Counted from the first letter of the stretch, positions 17,020 through 26,438 are shown. The stretch: 64,000 nt of DNA from Clostridium hydrogeniformans DSM 21757 (GCF_000686705.1 NZ_KK366004.1:124001-188000); one strand, 5' to 3'. The notes: a model not told the origin generated them from the letters alone. A program made the numbers and translations.

Positions 17020-18366
17020 ATGTACAAATATTTAGATATATTAAATAAAATTGAAGACTTAATTTATAAGGATGTACATAAGGCAGGAGAGAAGCTTCCA
17101 TCCATAAAAAAGCTCAGTGAACATTATAAGTGTAATAAGAGTACTGTAATAAGAGCCTTAGAAGAGTTAGAAAAGAATCATATGATTTATTCAATACCTA
17201 AAAGTGGGTATTATGTTGTTAAAAACAAAAATGTATTAACAGTAGATAGCAAAAATAATTCTATTTGGGATTTTGTATCTTCATCACCAGACCCTAATAT
17301 TTTTCCATATATAGATTTTCAACACTGTATTAACAAGGCTATTGATATATATAAGAATGATTTATTTATATATGGGACTCCCAAAGGCCTTCCATCATTG
17401 ATTAAGGTTGTAAAAAAGCAATTGGAAGATTATCAGGTCTTTGCAAAGGAAGAGAATATATGTATTACATCGGGAGTACAGCAAAGCTTAGCTATACTAA
17501 CATCTATGTCCTTTAAAAATAATAAAAAAACTATTTTAATAGAGCAGCCTAGTTATCATTTATTTATTAATTATTTAGAGACTCATAATATACCTGTAAA
17601 GGGAATTAAAAGAGATGATAGGGGCATAGATTTAATGGAATTAGAAGATATATTTAAAAGTGGAGAGGTAAAGTTTTTCTATACTATGCCAAGGTTTCAT
17701 AATCCTTTAGGAACATCTTATTCAGAGAAAGAGAAAAAGGCAATTGCAGCATTAGGAAAAAAGTATGATGTATATATTGTGGAGGATGATTATTTGGCTG
17801 ATTTAGAGTCAAACTCAAAGGCAGATCCTATATATTCCTATGATTCTTCAGGTCATGTTATTTATATGAAAAGTTATTCTAAAATAATATTTCCAGGACT
17901 TAGGGTAGGGGTTGCAGTATTACCTAAAAATCTAGTTGAAGATTTTAGTAAACACAAAATATTGATGGATGTAGATACATCAATGCTTTCTCAAGGAGCT
18001 CTAGAAATTTATATAAAAAGTGGAATGTTTCATAGGCATAAAGAAAAAATTAAGGAATCCTATTTAAGAAGAAGTAGGAATTTATCATCTGCATTAAGAA
18101 GCAATATGGCATGTTCAAAAAATGTAATTGGATATACAGAAATAAAAAATCCATGTATTCATAGATGTATAACTATAGATAATAAAATAAATAGTAACAG
18201 AATTATAAATAGCTTAAAAAAGAAATCAATTTTAGTGAGTTCACCTAATGATAACTATATAACTGGATTTCAAAAAGAAAATCTTCTTAAAGTAAATGTT
18301 TCTAATGTAAAAGAGGAAAAGATTGAAGAAGGAATCAATATTATATTTAAAGAAATAGAAATGTAA
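17020..18366 (+). CDS. MocR/PdxR-type regulator (GntR HTH fused to aminotransferase fold)
   Basis: A 448-residue protein. Residues 1-70 form a GntR winged helix (HKAGEKLPSIKKLSEHYKCN, then KSTVIRALEELEKNHMIYSIPKSGYYV). Residues 80-445 have the fold-type-I aminotransferase domain, with YGTPKGLPSLI, EDDYLADLE and the PLP-lysine motif SYSKIIFPGLRVG. The group uses PLP or PLP-amino-acid adducts as signals. GAGGTGTG precedes the ATG. It is divergent from the DMT exporter, its probable target. Confidence 0.9.
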   Translation: MYKYLDILNKIEDLIYKDVHKAGEKLPSIKKLSEHYKCNKSTVIRALEELEKNHMIYSIPKSGYYVVKNKNVLTVDSKNNSIWDFVSSSPDPNIFPYIDFQHCINKAIDIYKNDLFIYGTPKGLPSLIKVVKKQLEDYQVFAKEENICITSGVQQSLAILTSMSFKNNKKTILIEQPSYHLFINYLETHNIPVKGIKRDDRGIDLMELEDIFKSGEVKFFYTMPRFHNPLGTSYSEKEKKAIAALGKKYDVYIVEDDYLADLESNSKADPIYSYDSSGHVIYMKSYSKIIFPGLRVGVAVLPKNLVEDFSKHKILMDVDTSMLSQGALEIYIKSGMFHRHKEKIKESYLRRSRNLSSALRSNMACSKNVIGYTEIKNPCIHRCITIDNKINSNRIINSLKKKSILVSSPNDNYITGFQKENLLKVNVSNVKEEKIEEGINIIFKEIEM

Positions 18367-18494
18367 CCATAAAATATATAAATACAGTAGGTATTGGTTA
18401 TCATATTATATAGGAAGATAGAATTATATTATAGTCCAAAATAATAGGAATAAACTTCATATAAATAATTAAATTGCAAATAAAGTAAGGTTTT
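18367..18494. other. Intergenic stretch after the MocR-type gene
   Basis: AT-rich, with no clear terminator or gene. It leads into the leader of the next acetyltransferase gene. Confidence 0.4.
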
Positions 18495-18756
18495 ATGGAG
18501 AAAAAAAGGAATTTAATTCAATTAAATTCATAAAAATTGGAAATTTACATTTTAATAACATGACCATGGAAAAGTCAGTAATATGAAGCTTTCTCGACTA
18601 ATATAAGGGCAAAACTTGTTGGTATCTGATTTACATAAATTACAACATTTTACTATAATTCTAACCTGGGGTATAATCAACATGTCTTCATTGAGAGCTA
18701 TTATAGATATAGCAAATATCTATAATAGTTTTTTATTTTATAGAGGAGGGAATGTT
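18495..18756 (+). promoter_or_regulatory. Leader of a GNAT gene with a short ORF and attenuator
   Basis: A 12-codon frame (MEKKRNLIQLNS) runs from 18495 to 18533 and overlaps a perfect 21-nt palindrome, GAATTTAATT-C-AATTAAATTC (18509-18529). About 165 nt later a 13-bp terminator-type hairpin precedes the ribosome site. Leader peptide plus terminator upstream of an acetyltransferase is the layout of ribosome-mediated attenuation, but no transcription data exist here. Confidence 0.45.
18698..18736 (+). terminator. Attenuator-like terminator upstream of a GNAT gene
   Basis: CTATTATAGATAT (18698-18710) pairs perfectly with ATATCTATAATAG (18716-18728), followed by TTTTTT. The gene's GGAGGG lies only 10 nt further on, so termination here would silence the gene. 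Confidence 0.75.
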
Positions 18757-19260
18757 TTGGACACTAATATAAAACTTCGTCAAGAAGTTTATAGGAATGA
18801 TGCATTAAAGATTATCGACTGGTTAGATGATAGTGAGGTTACTAAATACTTAAATGAAAAAGATGGAATTAGTAAGAGTGTTAGTAATGTAATTGAAAGC
18901 GTTAATATGCCTATATTAACTCACTTATTTAATCAGAATGGAAGTTTTTTTATAATATTAGATAATAACGATCCAATAGGATTTTTAAGACTTGTCCATA
19001 AAGGAAGTAAGGCAGAAATGGTTTTAGCCATTGGAGATAGAGAAAAATGGGGAAAGGGTCTAGGACCTACAGCTATTAAGGAAGGATTAAAAACAGCCTT
19101 TTTTAATTGGAGAGTAGATGAAGTTATTGCAAAAATCAACTTTAAAAATCATAGATCTAAAAAAGCTTTTACTAAGGTTGGGTTTGAAGAAGATATTAAG
19201 CTGCAAAGAGAAATGCAATATTCTATGTCTTGGAAGAACTTCATAGCTTTAGCTGCATAG
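18757..19260 (+). CDS. GNAT family N-acetyltransferase (TTG start)
   Basis: A 167-residue acetyltransferase with MVLAIGDREKWGKGLGPTAIKE as the acetyl-CoA motif and KNHRSKKAFTKVGF as the terminal signature, RimJ/RimL-like. The frame stays open upstream to 18616, but GGAGGG at 18745-18750, 6 nt before a TTG, and the terminator hairpin just upstream place the start at 18757. Expression is probably controlled by that hairpin. Substrate unknown. Confidence 0.75.
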   Translation: MDTNIKLRQEVYRNDALKIIDWLDDSEVTKYLNEKDGISKSVSNVIESVNMPILTHLFNQNGSFFIILDNNDPIGFLRLVHKGSKAEMVLAIGDREKWGKGLGPTAIKEGLKTAFFNWRVDEVIAKINFKNHRSKKAFTKVGFEEDIKLQREMQYSMSWKNFIALAA

Positions 19261-19376
19261 AATAGAAAATATTATAATATTTACAATAAAATAAAACAAT
19301 GATATAATCCTATAAAATAAAGTAAGCTTAATTTTTTTTATAGTTCAATAAACTAGATTAAGTCTTAATTAATGAG

Positions 19377-19441
19377 ATAACCTTACAATTCTTATTTCCA
19401 TAAATACATGGATTAAGTAATAGAATTGTAAGGTTATTTAA
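19377..19441 (+). terminator. Long hairpin after the GNAT gene
   Basis: A perfect 16-bp stem, ATAACCTTACAATTCT (19377-19392) with AGAATTGTAAGGTTAT (19422-19437). An inner TCCAT/ATGGA stem sits in the loop. The T tract is weak (TTATTTAAT). Confidence 0.6.
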
Positions 19442-19709
19442 TAAATAGGAAAGAAGTGATTAGATTGGGGCAAAGGAATATAAGTTAACTGGTTCTGTAA
19501 CTCTTCAAATTTACCAGAGAAGCACTAATATTATTCATTAAAAGTATAGTTTAAGTAATATTAGCATAGTGAAATAAACAATTTAAAAGCTTGTTTATAA
19601 TTAATAGTGTAGTATCTCTAAATGAATTTTATTTAGAAGATTTAACTAGACAATAAATAAGCTTATTTAAAAGTTTTTAGCTATGACTTAAATAAAGGAG
19701 AATGATATT
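19442..19709. other. Intergenic stretch upstream of glnS
   Basis: No gene is supported. AAGCTTGTTTAT (19587-19598) can pair with ATAAATAAGCTT (19653-19664) with one wobble. No T-box features are visible here. Confidence 0.4.
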
Positions 19710-21365
19710 ATGTGTAATGAAGAGAAGGTTTTAAACTTTATAGATAGAATTATAGGAGAAGAATTAGAAGAGGGTATAGTAAAAGAGGTTCATACAAGGT
19801 TTCCACCAGAGCCTAATGGATACCTTCATATAGGAAGTGTTTATGCCATTAATGTAAGCCATTCTTTAGCAAAAAAGCATAAGGGTAAATTTAACTTAAG
19901 ATTTGATGATACTAATCCAGCTAAAGAGGATGTAGAATATGAAAGGTCAATAATAGAAGATATGGATTGGCTTGGGGTTGACTATGGAAAAGAACCTTAT
20001 TATGGTTCTGATTATAGTGAAAGCATATTTAATTATGCTAAGTATTTAATTAATAAGGGAAAAGCTTATGTTTGTGACTTATCCCCAGAGGAAATTAGAG
20101 AATACAAAGGAAGCTTAACTACAAAAGGAAAAGATAGTCCTTTTAGAAATAGATCCATAGAAGAAAACTTAGATCTTTTTAACAGAATGAAAGATGGTGA
20201 GTTTAAAGAGGGAGAAAGAGTCTTAAGGGCAAAAATAGATATGGAAAGCCCTAATATAAGTCTTAGAGATCCTGTTATATATAGAATACTTCATTTAAGT
20301 CATTATAGGACAGGAGATAAGTGGTGTATATATCCTATGTATGATTTTGCTCATCCTATTCAAGATTATATAGAAGGAATAACTCATTCCTTATGTTCAG
20401 ATGAATTTAAAAATCATAGACCATTGTATGAATGGGTGTTAAAGGAATTAGATTTAAAGGGAAGTATCCCAAGACAAATAGAGTTTGGAAGAATGAACTT
20501 AAGTGGAGTTGTTACAAGTAAAAGATATCTTAAACAATTAGTTTTTAATGGATATGTTGATGGATGGGATGATCCAAGACTACCGACCTTAAAGGGATTA
20601 AGAAGAAGGGGATATACTAAAGAATCCATTTTTAGTTTTTTAAATGAAATTGGAGTATCTAAAATAGAGAATACTTTTAATGTAAGCATTCTTGAAAATT
20701 CCCTAAGACAAGATTTAAAGGATAAAGTTAAAGGGATAATGGCAATTATTAATCCACTAAAGGTTGTAATAACTAATTTAGATGAAGATCATTTAGAGTA
20801 TTTAGATGCTGAAAATAATACAGGTAACAAGTCTTTAGGAAGCAGAAAAATGCCTTTTACAAGGGAATTATATATAGAAAGAGAAGATTTTAGTGATAAT
20901 CCACCTAAGGGATATAAAAGATTGGTTTTAGGTGGAGAGGTAAGGTTAAAACATGGATATTTTATAAAATGCAATGAAGTTATAAAAGATAATCATGGAG
21001 AGGTAGTAGAGCTTAGATGTACCTATGACCCAGAAACTAAAAGTGGTAGTGGATTTACAGCACGTAAGGTAAAGGGGACTATTCACTGGGTGAGTAAGGA
21101 TAAATCTATTCCATGTAAAGTGAAACTATATGAAGATTTATTTTTAGAGGAACCTTCTGAAGAAAATCTTTTTGAGAGTATCAATAAAAAATCTTTAAAA
21201 GTAATAGAAAATGCCTTTATTGAACCAGCAGTGAAAGAATTAATAAATGAAGAAAGATTTCAATTTATAAGACATGGATATTTTATTTTAGATAATAAGG
21301 ACTCTAAGGTAGATAGCCTTGTATTTAATAGGATTGTAAGTTTAAAGTCTTCTTATAACAAATAG
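19710..21365 (+). CDS. glnS: Glutaminyl-tRNA synthetase
   Basis: A 551-residue class I aminoacyl-tRNA synthetase that charges tRNA-Gln. The HIGH-type motif is in RFPPEPNGYLHIGSVYAINV (about residues 31-50). The substrate segment LRFDDTNPAKEDVEY and the KMSKS equivalent LSGVVTSKRYL are present. The C-terminal anticodon-binding beta barrels are recognisable by FTRELYIEREDF and YFIKCNEVIKDNHGEVVELRCTYDP fragments. Length agrees with bacterial GlnRS. AAAGGAGAAT precedes the ATG. It is monocistronic. Confidence 0.97.
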   Translation: MCNEEKVLNFIDRIIGEELEEGIVKEVHTRFPPEPNGYLHIGSVYAINVSHSLAKKHKGKFNLRFDDTNPAKEDVEYERSIIEDMDWLGVDYGKEPYYGSDYSESIFNYAKYLINKGKAYVCDLSPEEIREYKGSLTTKGKDSPFRNRSIEENLDLFNRMKDGEFKEGERVLRAKIDMESPNISLRDPVIYRILHLSHYRTGDKWCIYPMYDFAHPIQDYIEGITHSLCSDEFKNHRPLYEWVLKELDLKGSIPRQIEFGRMNLSGVVTSKRYLKQLVFNGYVDGWDDPRLPTLKGLRRRGYTKESIFSFLNEIGVSKIENTFNVSILENSLRQDLKDKVKGIMAIINPLKVVITNLDEDHLEYLDAENNTGNKSLGSRKMPFTRELYIEREDFSDNPPKGYKRLVLGGEVRLKHGYFIKCNEVIKDNHGEVVELRCTYDPETKSGSGFTARKVKGTIHWVSKDKSIPCKVKLYEDLFLEEPSEENLFESINKKSLKVIENAFIEPAVKELINEERFQFIRHGYFILDNKDSKVDSLVFNRIVSLKSSYNK

Positions 21366-21503
21366 TATAAGGTAATATTTATAAAGCATTATAGAATTTA
21401 AATTAATTAATTCTATAGTGCTTATATTATTGTTTTTAATTATTAAAATTGTTTTAGAAAATAATTTTTTATAATCAAAAGATTTTAAGATTATTTTTAA
21501 AAA

Positions 21504-21758
21504 CTAGTTCATATCTTGAAAAAACTTTTTCAAATCTTTCTTTTTATGATCAGATAGATTATGCCATCTTATACCTTCAATAGCTCCTTCAAGAGCACAA
21601 AGCATATTATAACAAGCGCTTTCATCTATATTTTTTATTTTTAAAAATGCTTCTTTACTCCCCAATTTTTTCAAGTCATCTGGAGTTTTCACTCTAGCCT
21701 CTATTAGTTTCTTTTCTAGTATAGGTCCTATATTAGGTAGGTTACTTAACTTTTCCAA
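21504..21758 (-). CDS. TfoX C-terminal domain protein
   Basis: An 84-residue protein consisting only of the TfoX/Sxy C-terminal helix-hairpin-helix domain: LSNLPNIGPILEKKLIEARV, then TPDDLKKLGSKEAF and MLCALEGAIEGIRWHNLSD. In full-length Sxy this domain follows an N-terminal half linked to competence; the stand-alone form is common in Firmicutes and its role is unclear. It starts 23 nt after the LUD gene on the same strand, so the two are likely one operon. Confidence 0.85.
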   Translation of the reverse strand: MEKLSNLPNIGPILEKKLIEARVKTPDDLKKLGSKEAFLKIKNIDESACYNMLCALEGAIEGIRWHNLSDHKKKDLKKFFQDMN

Positions 21759-21781
21759 ATGTATTTATCTCCTCATAAGAT

Positions 21782-22399
21782 TTAAAATCCACTTTCCTCA
21801 TTAACTATAAAAAGGGATATTCTATTTTTATCTATTTGGCCTTCTACAATTGATAAGATATTACAAACTCTTTCTTTTGAAGTACAATCTACGCACTTAT
21901 TTAATTCTACACATGGAGGATTATAACCAGCACGTTTAGCATTTAATGGACAAGAAATATTCTTAACTCTTTTAATAGCATTTTCTAAGGTATCTACAAT
22001 TTTATTTTTACCAACCACTATTATGACCTTATCAGGACCAAAAGATATAGCAGAAACCCTGTTACCACTATGATCTACATTTACAATTCTGCCATCAATG
22101 GATATAGCATTAGACCCTGTAATATACCAATCAGAAGTAAGAGCTTTTTTCTTAATGGAAGTACCTTCTATCTTATCTTTTGATAGCTCCTTATCATATA
22201 CAGTATATCCTTTTTCAATTAATGATGATGTAAGAGATATTTTTTCAAGAGTCGTTGAGTGACCAATTCCAACAGTAGAATTTAAGGGGATTAATTCTAA
22301 AATATAGGATTTAACTGAGTCTAAGGTTTCAAAGAATTTTACTTCTATATTTCTTTTGTTAAAATTATGGGTTAAGTCTAATAAAGAGTTTTTATCCAT
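21782..22399 (-). CDS. LUD-domain protein (DUF162, lactate-utilisation type)
   Basis: A 205-residue single-domain LUD protein: LNSTVGIGHSTTLEKISL at about residues 38-55, ALTSDWYITGSNAISIDGRIVNVDHSGNR in the middle, and four cysteines near the end (C-P-L..C-V-E-L-N-K-C-V-D-C). LUD proteins partner lactate or glycolate oxidation in LutABC, but isolated short clostridial members have no proven role. No ribosome site is strong: GAGGTAAT precedes the ATG. It is followed by the TfoX-C gene. Confidence 0.85.
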   Translation of the reverse strand: MDKNSLLDLTHNFNKRNIEVKFFETLDSVKSYILELIPLNSTVGIGHSTTLEKISLTSSLIEKGYTVYDKELSKDKIEGTSIKKKALTSDWYITGSNAISIDGRIVNVDHSGNRVSAISFGPDKVIIVVGKNKIVDTLENAIKRVKNISCPLNAKRAGYNPPCVELNKCVDCTSKERVCNILSIVEGQIDKNRISLFIVNEESGF

Positions 22400-22689
22400 A
22401 TAATTACCTCACAATTTTAATTTGGGATTATAATTTATGAAAATTATTTTACTAAAAGGGGAAAAGGTGTAGATAAGAAATTAAATTTTGTATGGCTTTA
22501 CAATTTATATATAGATTATAACATTAATTTACAAAAAAATTATAGATAAATGTATCTTAAGAACTTTTGCAATTAAAAAGTTACACATAAAATAATAATA
22601 AATTATATAAATTTTGAAATTAATAGTATACAATATTTGTAAGTGATATAATTCTAATATTAAGAGTGGATTCTAAAAGGGGGATCAGA
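22400..22689. other. Intergenic stretch between the LUD and HIT genes
   Basis: A divergent promoter region of AT-rich sequence. I see no hairpin or repeat worth noting. Confidence 0.4.
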
Positions 22690-23013
22690 ATGAGCGATTT
22701 TTATTGTGAGGAAGTATTAAGTGGGAATACAAAGGTTATAAAAGTATTAGAAACAGAAAATATTCTTGCATATTACCATACAAAACCAGCCTATGAAGAG
22801 CATATTGTTGTAATTCCTAAGAAGCATATATCTTCATTAATAACTTTATAGGATGAAGATAGTCAGTTAATTTTAGAACTAATCAATGTAGTAAAAAGAG
22901 TTTCAGAAGATGTTGTTAAAAAATATGGGGCCTGTAGGGTTATAACCAATCTAGGAAATTACCAGGATTCAAAGCATTTACATTTTCATTTAGTATATGG
23001 TAAAAGAGTATAG
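22690..23013 (+). pseudogene. HIT-family protein gene with an in-frame stop
   Basis: The frame starts at an ATG 6 nt after GGGGG and encodes a HIT protein (EEVLSGNTKVIKVLETENIL, then VVIPKKHISSL). It meets TAG at 22849-22851, then continues in the same frame for another 53 codons to the histidine triad HLHFHL and a natural stop. One nonsense change thus separates the nucleotide-binding N-terminal half from the catalytic triad. Both halves are otherwise well preserved, so the loss is recent, or a sequencing error. Confidence 0.85.
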
Positions 23014-23042
23014 CTTTGTGGCATATGAATATTAGCAAGTTA

Positions 23043-23093
23043 TATACTTCCACAGATTAATAATATTTATTTATAAATATTGGAGGAAGTATA
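23043..23093 (+). repeat. Cruciform-type inverted repeat
   Basis: TATACTTCC (23043-23051) pairs with GGAAGTATA (23085-23093), with AATATTTA/TAAATATT as an inner stem. No T run follows, so it is a weak terminator at best. Confidence 0.5.
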
Positions 23094-23154
23094 AACATAT
23101 ATATTCCTAATAAAGAGGTTAGAAGTTAAGAAAAAATATAAGAGGAGTGGGAAT

Positions 23155-23670
23155 ATGATAAACATAATAGGGGATGAGATTTATACTGAAAGGCTTATAA
23201 TGAGAAAGCTTACTTTAAAGGATCTTGATGAATATTATGAGATTGCAAGGAAAGATGAAGTAGGAAAGTGGTTATCAACATCTAGGGGAAGAACTTACGA
23301 AGAAACCAAAAGGACCATTGAGTATTTTTTAGAGCATTGGGATAAAAAAGGCTTTGGGACTTGGGGAGTAATTAATAAAGACAGTGGAGAACTTTTAGGT
23401 CATTGTGGGTTAAACTACATTGGGGATACAAGAGAAGTGGAAGTTCTATATGCCTTTGACCCTAAAGCTTGGGGGAAGGGATATGGAAAAGAATCAGCTA
23501 AGGCATCCATTGAATATGGATTTAGTAAGACAAACTTAGAGAGGTTAATTGCTGTTGCAAAAACAGATAATGTTAGATCTAAGGGTGTTATAGAAGGCTG
23601 TGGATTTAAATATATAGGAAACAAGGAATATTTTAAGCTTAATCTAGATTGCTATGAGATCCTAAAGTAA
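23155..23670 (+). CDS. GNAT acetyltransferase, RimJ/RimL type
   Basis: A 171-residue acetyltransferase. IYTERLIMRKLTLKDLDEYY opens it, ALDPKAWGKGYGKES-like sequence (YAFDPKAWGKGYGKESAKA) forms the acetyl-CoA loop, and TDNVRSKGVIEGCGF closes it. GAGGAGTGG precedes the ATG. It is monocistronic and converges with the TPR gene over a shared terminator. Substrate unknown. Confidence 0.87.
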   Translation: MINIIGDEIYTERLIMRKLTLKDLDEYYEIARKDEVGKWLSTSRGRTYEETKRTIEYFLEHWDKKGFGTWGVINKDSGELLGHCGLNYIGDTREVEVLYAFDPKAWGKGYGKESAKASIEYGFSKTNLERLIAVAKTDNVRSKGVIEGCGFKYIGNKEYFKLNLDCYEILK

Positions 23671-23702
23671 AAAAATATAATAAAGTTAATACAATATACA
23701 AT

Positions 23703-23740
23703 AAAAACAGTAAAACAATTTAAGTTTTACTGTTTTTATA
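23703..23740. terminator. Bidirectional terminator between convergent genes
   Basis: AAAAACAGTAAAAC (23703-23716) pairs with GTTTTACTGTTTTT (23724-23737), giving T runs on both strands. Confidence 0.9.
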
Positions 23741-23776
23741 TATCTTCATAAATCTTCTTGTATAAAGTTATATATG

Positions 23777-24619
23777 TTATTCAAGATTTTTATCAGAAGC
23801 AGTTTCATCTTCTGATAAAGTATCCCTAAAGTAATTAAGCTCATTCTCTATGGTAGATTTATCAAGGGCAGTTAAGAAGGATTCAGGACAGCTTAATGCC
23901 TTTAAGAATAAGTCCTTTGCTTCTTCTAACTCTCCCTTTTCTTTTAGTATAAGACCATAATAGTAGTAAGGATCAGCAAATGTTAAATTGTTTTTAGTGA
24001 TATCCGTATATATTTCTTCAGCTTCCTTAATTTTTCCAAGGTTATAATAGCTTTGAGCTAAGTTGTCTAATATAATACTACTTGTACTATCATATTCATT
24101 AGCCTCTAGGTTAAGATCTAAAGCTTTTTCATAATCCCCTTTAATTAGTAATAAGTATCCAAGAGACTCATAAAGGGTTACACTTTTATTTTCTTTTAAA
24201 AGATTTTCTAATATGTTTATAGATTCATCTAGATTATCCTTTTTCCATTCAATAAGAGCCAGAGTTATTTTAGCATTTAAATTTTCCCTACCATAAAGTT
24301 TAAATTTTGCTGCATAACCTAAGACTCTTTCAGCATCATTTATTTTACCTTCTACAAGCAAAAGATAAGCATAGCTTATATGTATTCTAGGTTTACATGT
24401 AGATATTTTACTTGCTTTTTCAAAATATTTAATAGCTTCTTCTTTATTTCCGTTTCTATAAAACTTACTTCCTTTTATAGAATAAAATACATATCGCTTA
24501 GTAATAAGTTTATAAAACAAGTAGGTGAAAAGTATGAACTTTCCGAAGAATGCATTTACACTAGATATAGCTATGAAAAGAAAGAATATAACACCTATTT
24601 CAATAAAAACTGCTCTCAT
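23777..24619 (-). CDS. TPR-repeat membrane-anchored protein
   Basis: A 280-residue protein. Residues 1-40 are strongly hydrophobic (IGVIFFLFIAISSVNAFFGK, then ILFTYLFYKL), giving one or two membrane helices. Residues 45-270 are tetratricopeptide repeats (GSKFYRNGNKEEAIKYFEKA, SLGYLLLIKGDYEKALDLN, NLAQSYYNLGKIKEAEEIY and others). TPR arrays scaffold protein complexes. The first codons may start at ATG 24619 with GGGGGTAAC upstream. No partner is evident nearby. Confidence 0.85.
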   Translation of the reverse strand: MRAVFIEIGVIFFLFIAISSVNAFFGKFILFTYLFYKLITKRYVFYSIKGSKFYRNGNKEEAIKYFEKASKISTCKPRIHISYAYLLLVEGKINDAERVLGYAAKFKLYGRENLNAKITLALIEWKKDNLDESINILENLLKENKSVTLYESLGYLLLIKGDYEKALDLNLEANEYDSTSSIILDNLAQSYYNLGKIKEAEEIYTDITKNNLTFADPYYYYGLILKEKGELEEAKDLFLKALSCPESFLTALDKSTIENELNYFRDTLSEDETASDKNLE

Positions 24620-24639
24620 AAGTTACCCCCAAAATAGAA

Positions 24640-25206
24640 TTTAATTATATCTATTATACAATGATTTCTGATAACTATAAAGTTAATATTAATACATTAA
24701 AAATAACATTAAAGAATTTTTATGTGACTAAATTTATGTAAGATTTAAGGTTGAAATATATTTATACAATAGAATAAATGAGGTAAAATATAAACTAAAT
24801 AGTAAACTTGAAGAAAATTACTATTTTATTTATTAAAATGCTAGTAATATTGAATATAATTTAATATTTGACTATGTGGTAAAAAGGTCACAATAATGTT
24901 AAAATAAGTTAAAAGATGTTGTGAAAACACACTTCATATAAATATATAAACTTAAAGAATAATAAAATCTAAATTCAATTTACAGAAGATTAGAAAAGTT
25001 AAATTAGTAATTTTAAGTTTTATTATATATGGTTTTAACATTAAACTTATAACTTTAACATTGTTTTAATGAAAAGAGTTAACTAATAGGAAACCTTTCC
25101 TTAAAGAAGAATTTAATTTAAAAGAAAAATAAGGGTTTTAGAAATAGGAAGTTATGTTAATTAATATATAAACTTCAATTTAAGAATCCACAGCTAATAA
25201 GGAGAG
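24640..25206. other. Long intergenic stretch, no gene seen
   Basis: About 570 nt of very AT-rich sequence with many stops in all frames and no strong hairpin. Confidence 0.5.
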
Positions 25207-25212
25207 ATGACT

Positions 25213-25618
25213 ATGGAGGAGATTTTTAAGTATTACGAAGAGAATTATAATGAGGATGGTAGATTAGTAAGAGATAAAAGTCATAGTATTGAGTATCTAA
25301 CAACAATAAGATATTTTGAGGAAATATTTAATAAAGATTCTAGAATAATTGATCCTTGTGAGGGAACATAGGAGAGGATGTGACGCTTTATTTTATGGGA
25401 TAGCATAAAAGGATTTAAGAAAAAGTATGAAAGATTTAAGGGTTAAACCTATATTTAATATTGCTACAGATGGAGTAGGATATATAGTGAGGGATAAAGT
25501 AAATTCTTTTAATGACGAGGATTTTAATAAGTGGCTTTATTACCATTTTGAAAATTGTGAAGATGAGAGCTTACTTGGATACAGTATTCATAGATTATAT
25601 TTTGGAGTAAAGATTTAA
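25213..25618 (+). pseudogene. Methyltransferase gene with its central part deleted
   Basis: An ATG after AAGGAGAG opens a typical class I SAM-methyltransferase N-terminus (EEIFKYYEENYNEDGRLVRD, then RYFEEIFNKDSRIIDPCEGT), ending at TAG 25369 inside the SAM motif I. After a degraded bridge, 25427-25618 encodes a matching C-terminus (VRDKVNSFNDEDFNKWLYYH, then ESLLGYSIHRLYFG). About 100 or more central codons are missing, so the gene is dead. Confidence 0.75.
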
Positions 25619-25870
25619 TATATACTAAATCAATATAAATTTTTATAAATATAGGGCGAAAATTAATATAAGAATATTTCTTATATTAGGAAAGCTATTT
25701 AGTGAAACAATAAGTTGATTTAGAAATAGTTTATATAGGGTATTAGAGTTTTAAATATTTTAGGTAAGTATAGAATGAATTTATGTTTTTAGAATAGATT
25801 CTATTATATAAGAAATTAATTAATAAAAAAGAATATGGGTAATTAGAGAAAATGGGAGGGGGAATTATAG

Positions 25871-26377
25871 ATGCTTTATATTCGTTATGCAACTGTGGAT
25901 GATGCGAGAGAACTAGGAAGAATACATTGTTCTTCATGGAAAGACGCATATAAAAATATAGTTCCAAGTAATTTATTAGAGAAGATAAATGAGGAAAAGA
26001 GATATGAGAGATTTAAAAAAGCATTAACTGAAGGCGTAGAAGAGGATGCTATTTTATTTGAAGAAAACATTGCAGTTGGATTTATTTGTATAGGAAAATG
26101 TAGGGATAAAGATATGGATGATACCTGTGGAGAAGTCTGGGGAATATATTTACTTCCAAGCTGTACTAGAAAAGGTATGGGATATGAACTTATGAAATGG
26201 GGCTTGGAGGAGATTAAAAAGAAAGGATATAAAAAAGCTACTCTTTGGGTTCTTGAAGAGAACCATGATGCTATAGAGTTTTATAAGAAGATGGGATTTA
26301 AGTATGAAGGCACCACCAATAATATAACAATAGGAAAGGTATTAAAAGAGTGTAGATATATAAAAGATCTTAATTAA
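25871..26377 (+). CDS. GNAT family N-acetyltransferase
   Basis: A 168-residue acetyltransferase of the phosphinothricin/ribosomal type: YIRYATVDDARELGRIHCSS at the start, VWGIYLLPSCTRKGMGYELMKWG as the acetyl-CoA motif and EENHDAIEFYKKMGF near the end. GGAGGGGGAATT precedes the ATG. The next methyltransferase gene begins 61 nt downstream, so the two may form an operon. Substrate unknown. Confidence 0.88.
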   Translation: MLYIRYATVDDARELGRIHCSSWKDAYKNIVPSNLLEKINEEKRYERFKKALTEGVEEDAILFEENIAVGFICIGKCRDKDMDDTCGEVWGIYLLPSCTRKGMGYELMKWGLEEIKKKGYKKATLWVLEENHDAIEFYKKMGFKYEGTTNNITIGKVLKECRYIKDLN

Positions 26378-26438
26378 AAATAGTTTATGGTAGGAAAAAG
26401 TTTAAAGACTTGATAATAGGGGATAAAGGTAATTTATA

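Noticed and set aside
19442..19709. T-box or other riboswitch before glnS
   Set aside because: There is a hairpin but no AGTA/GAA specifier loop or T-box element, unlike the clear case at 15686.
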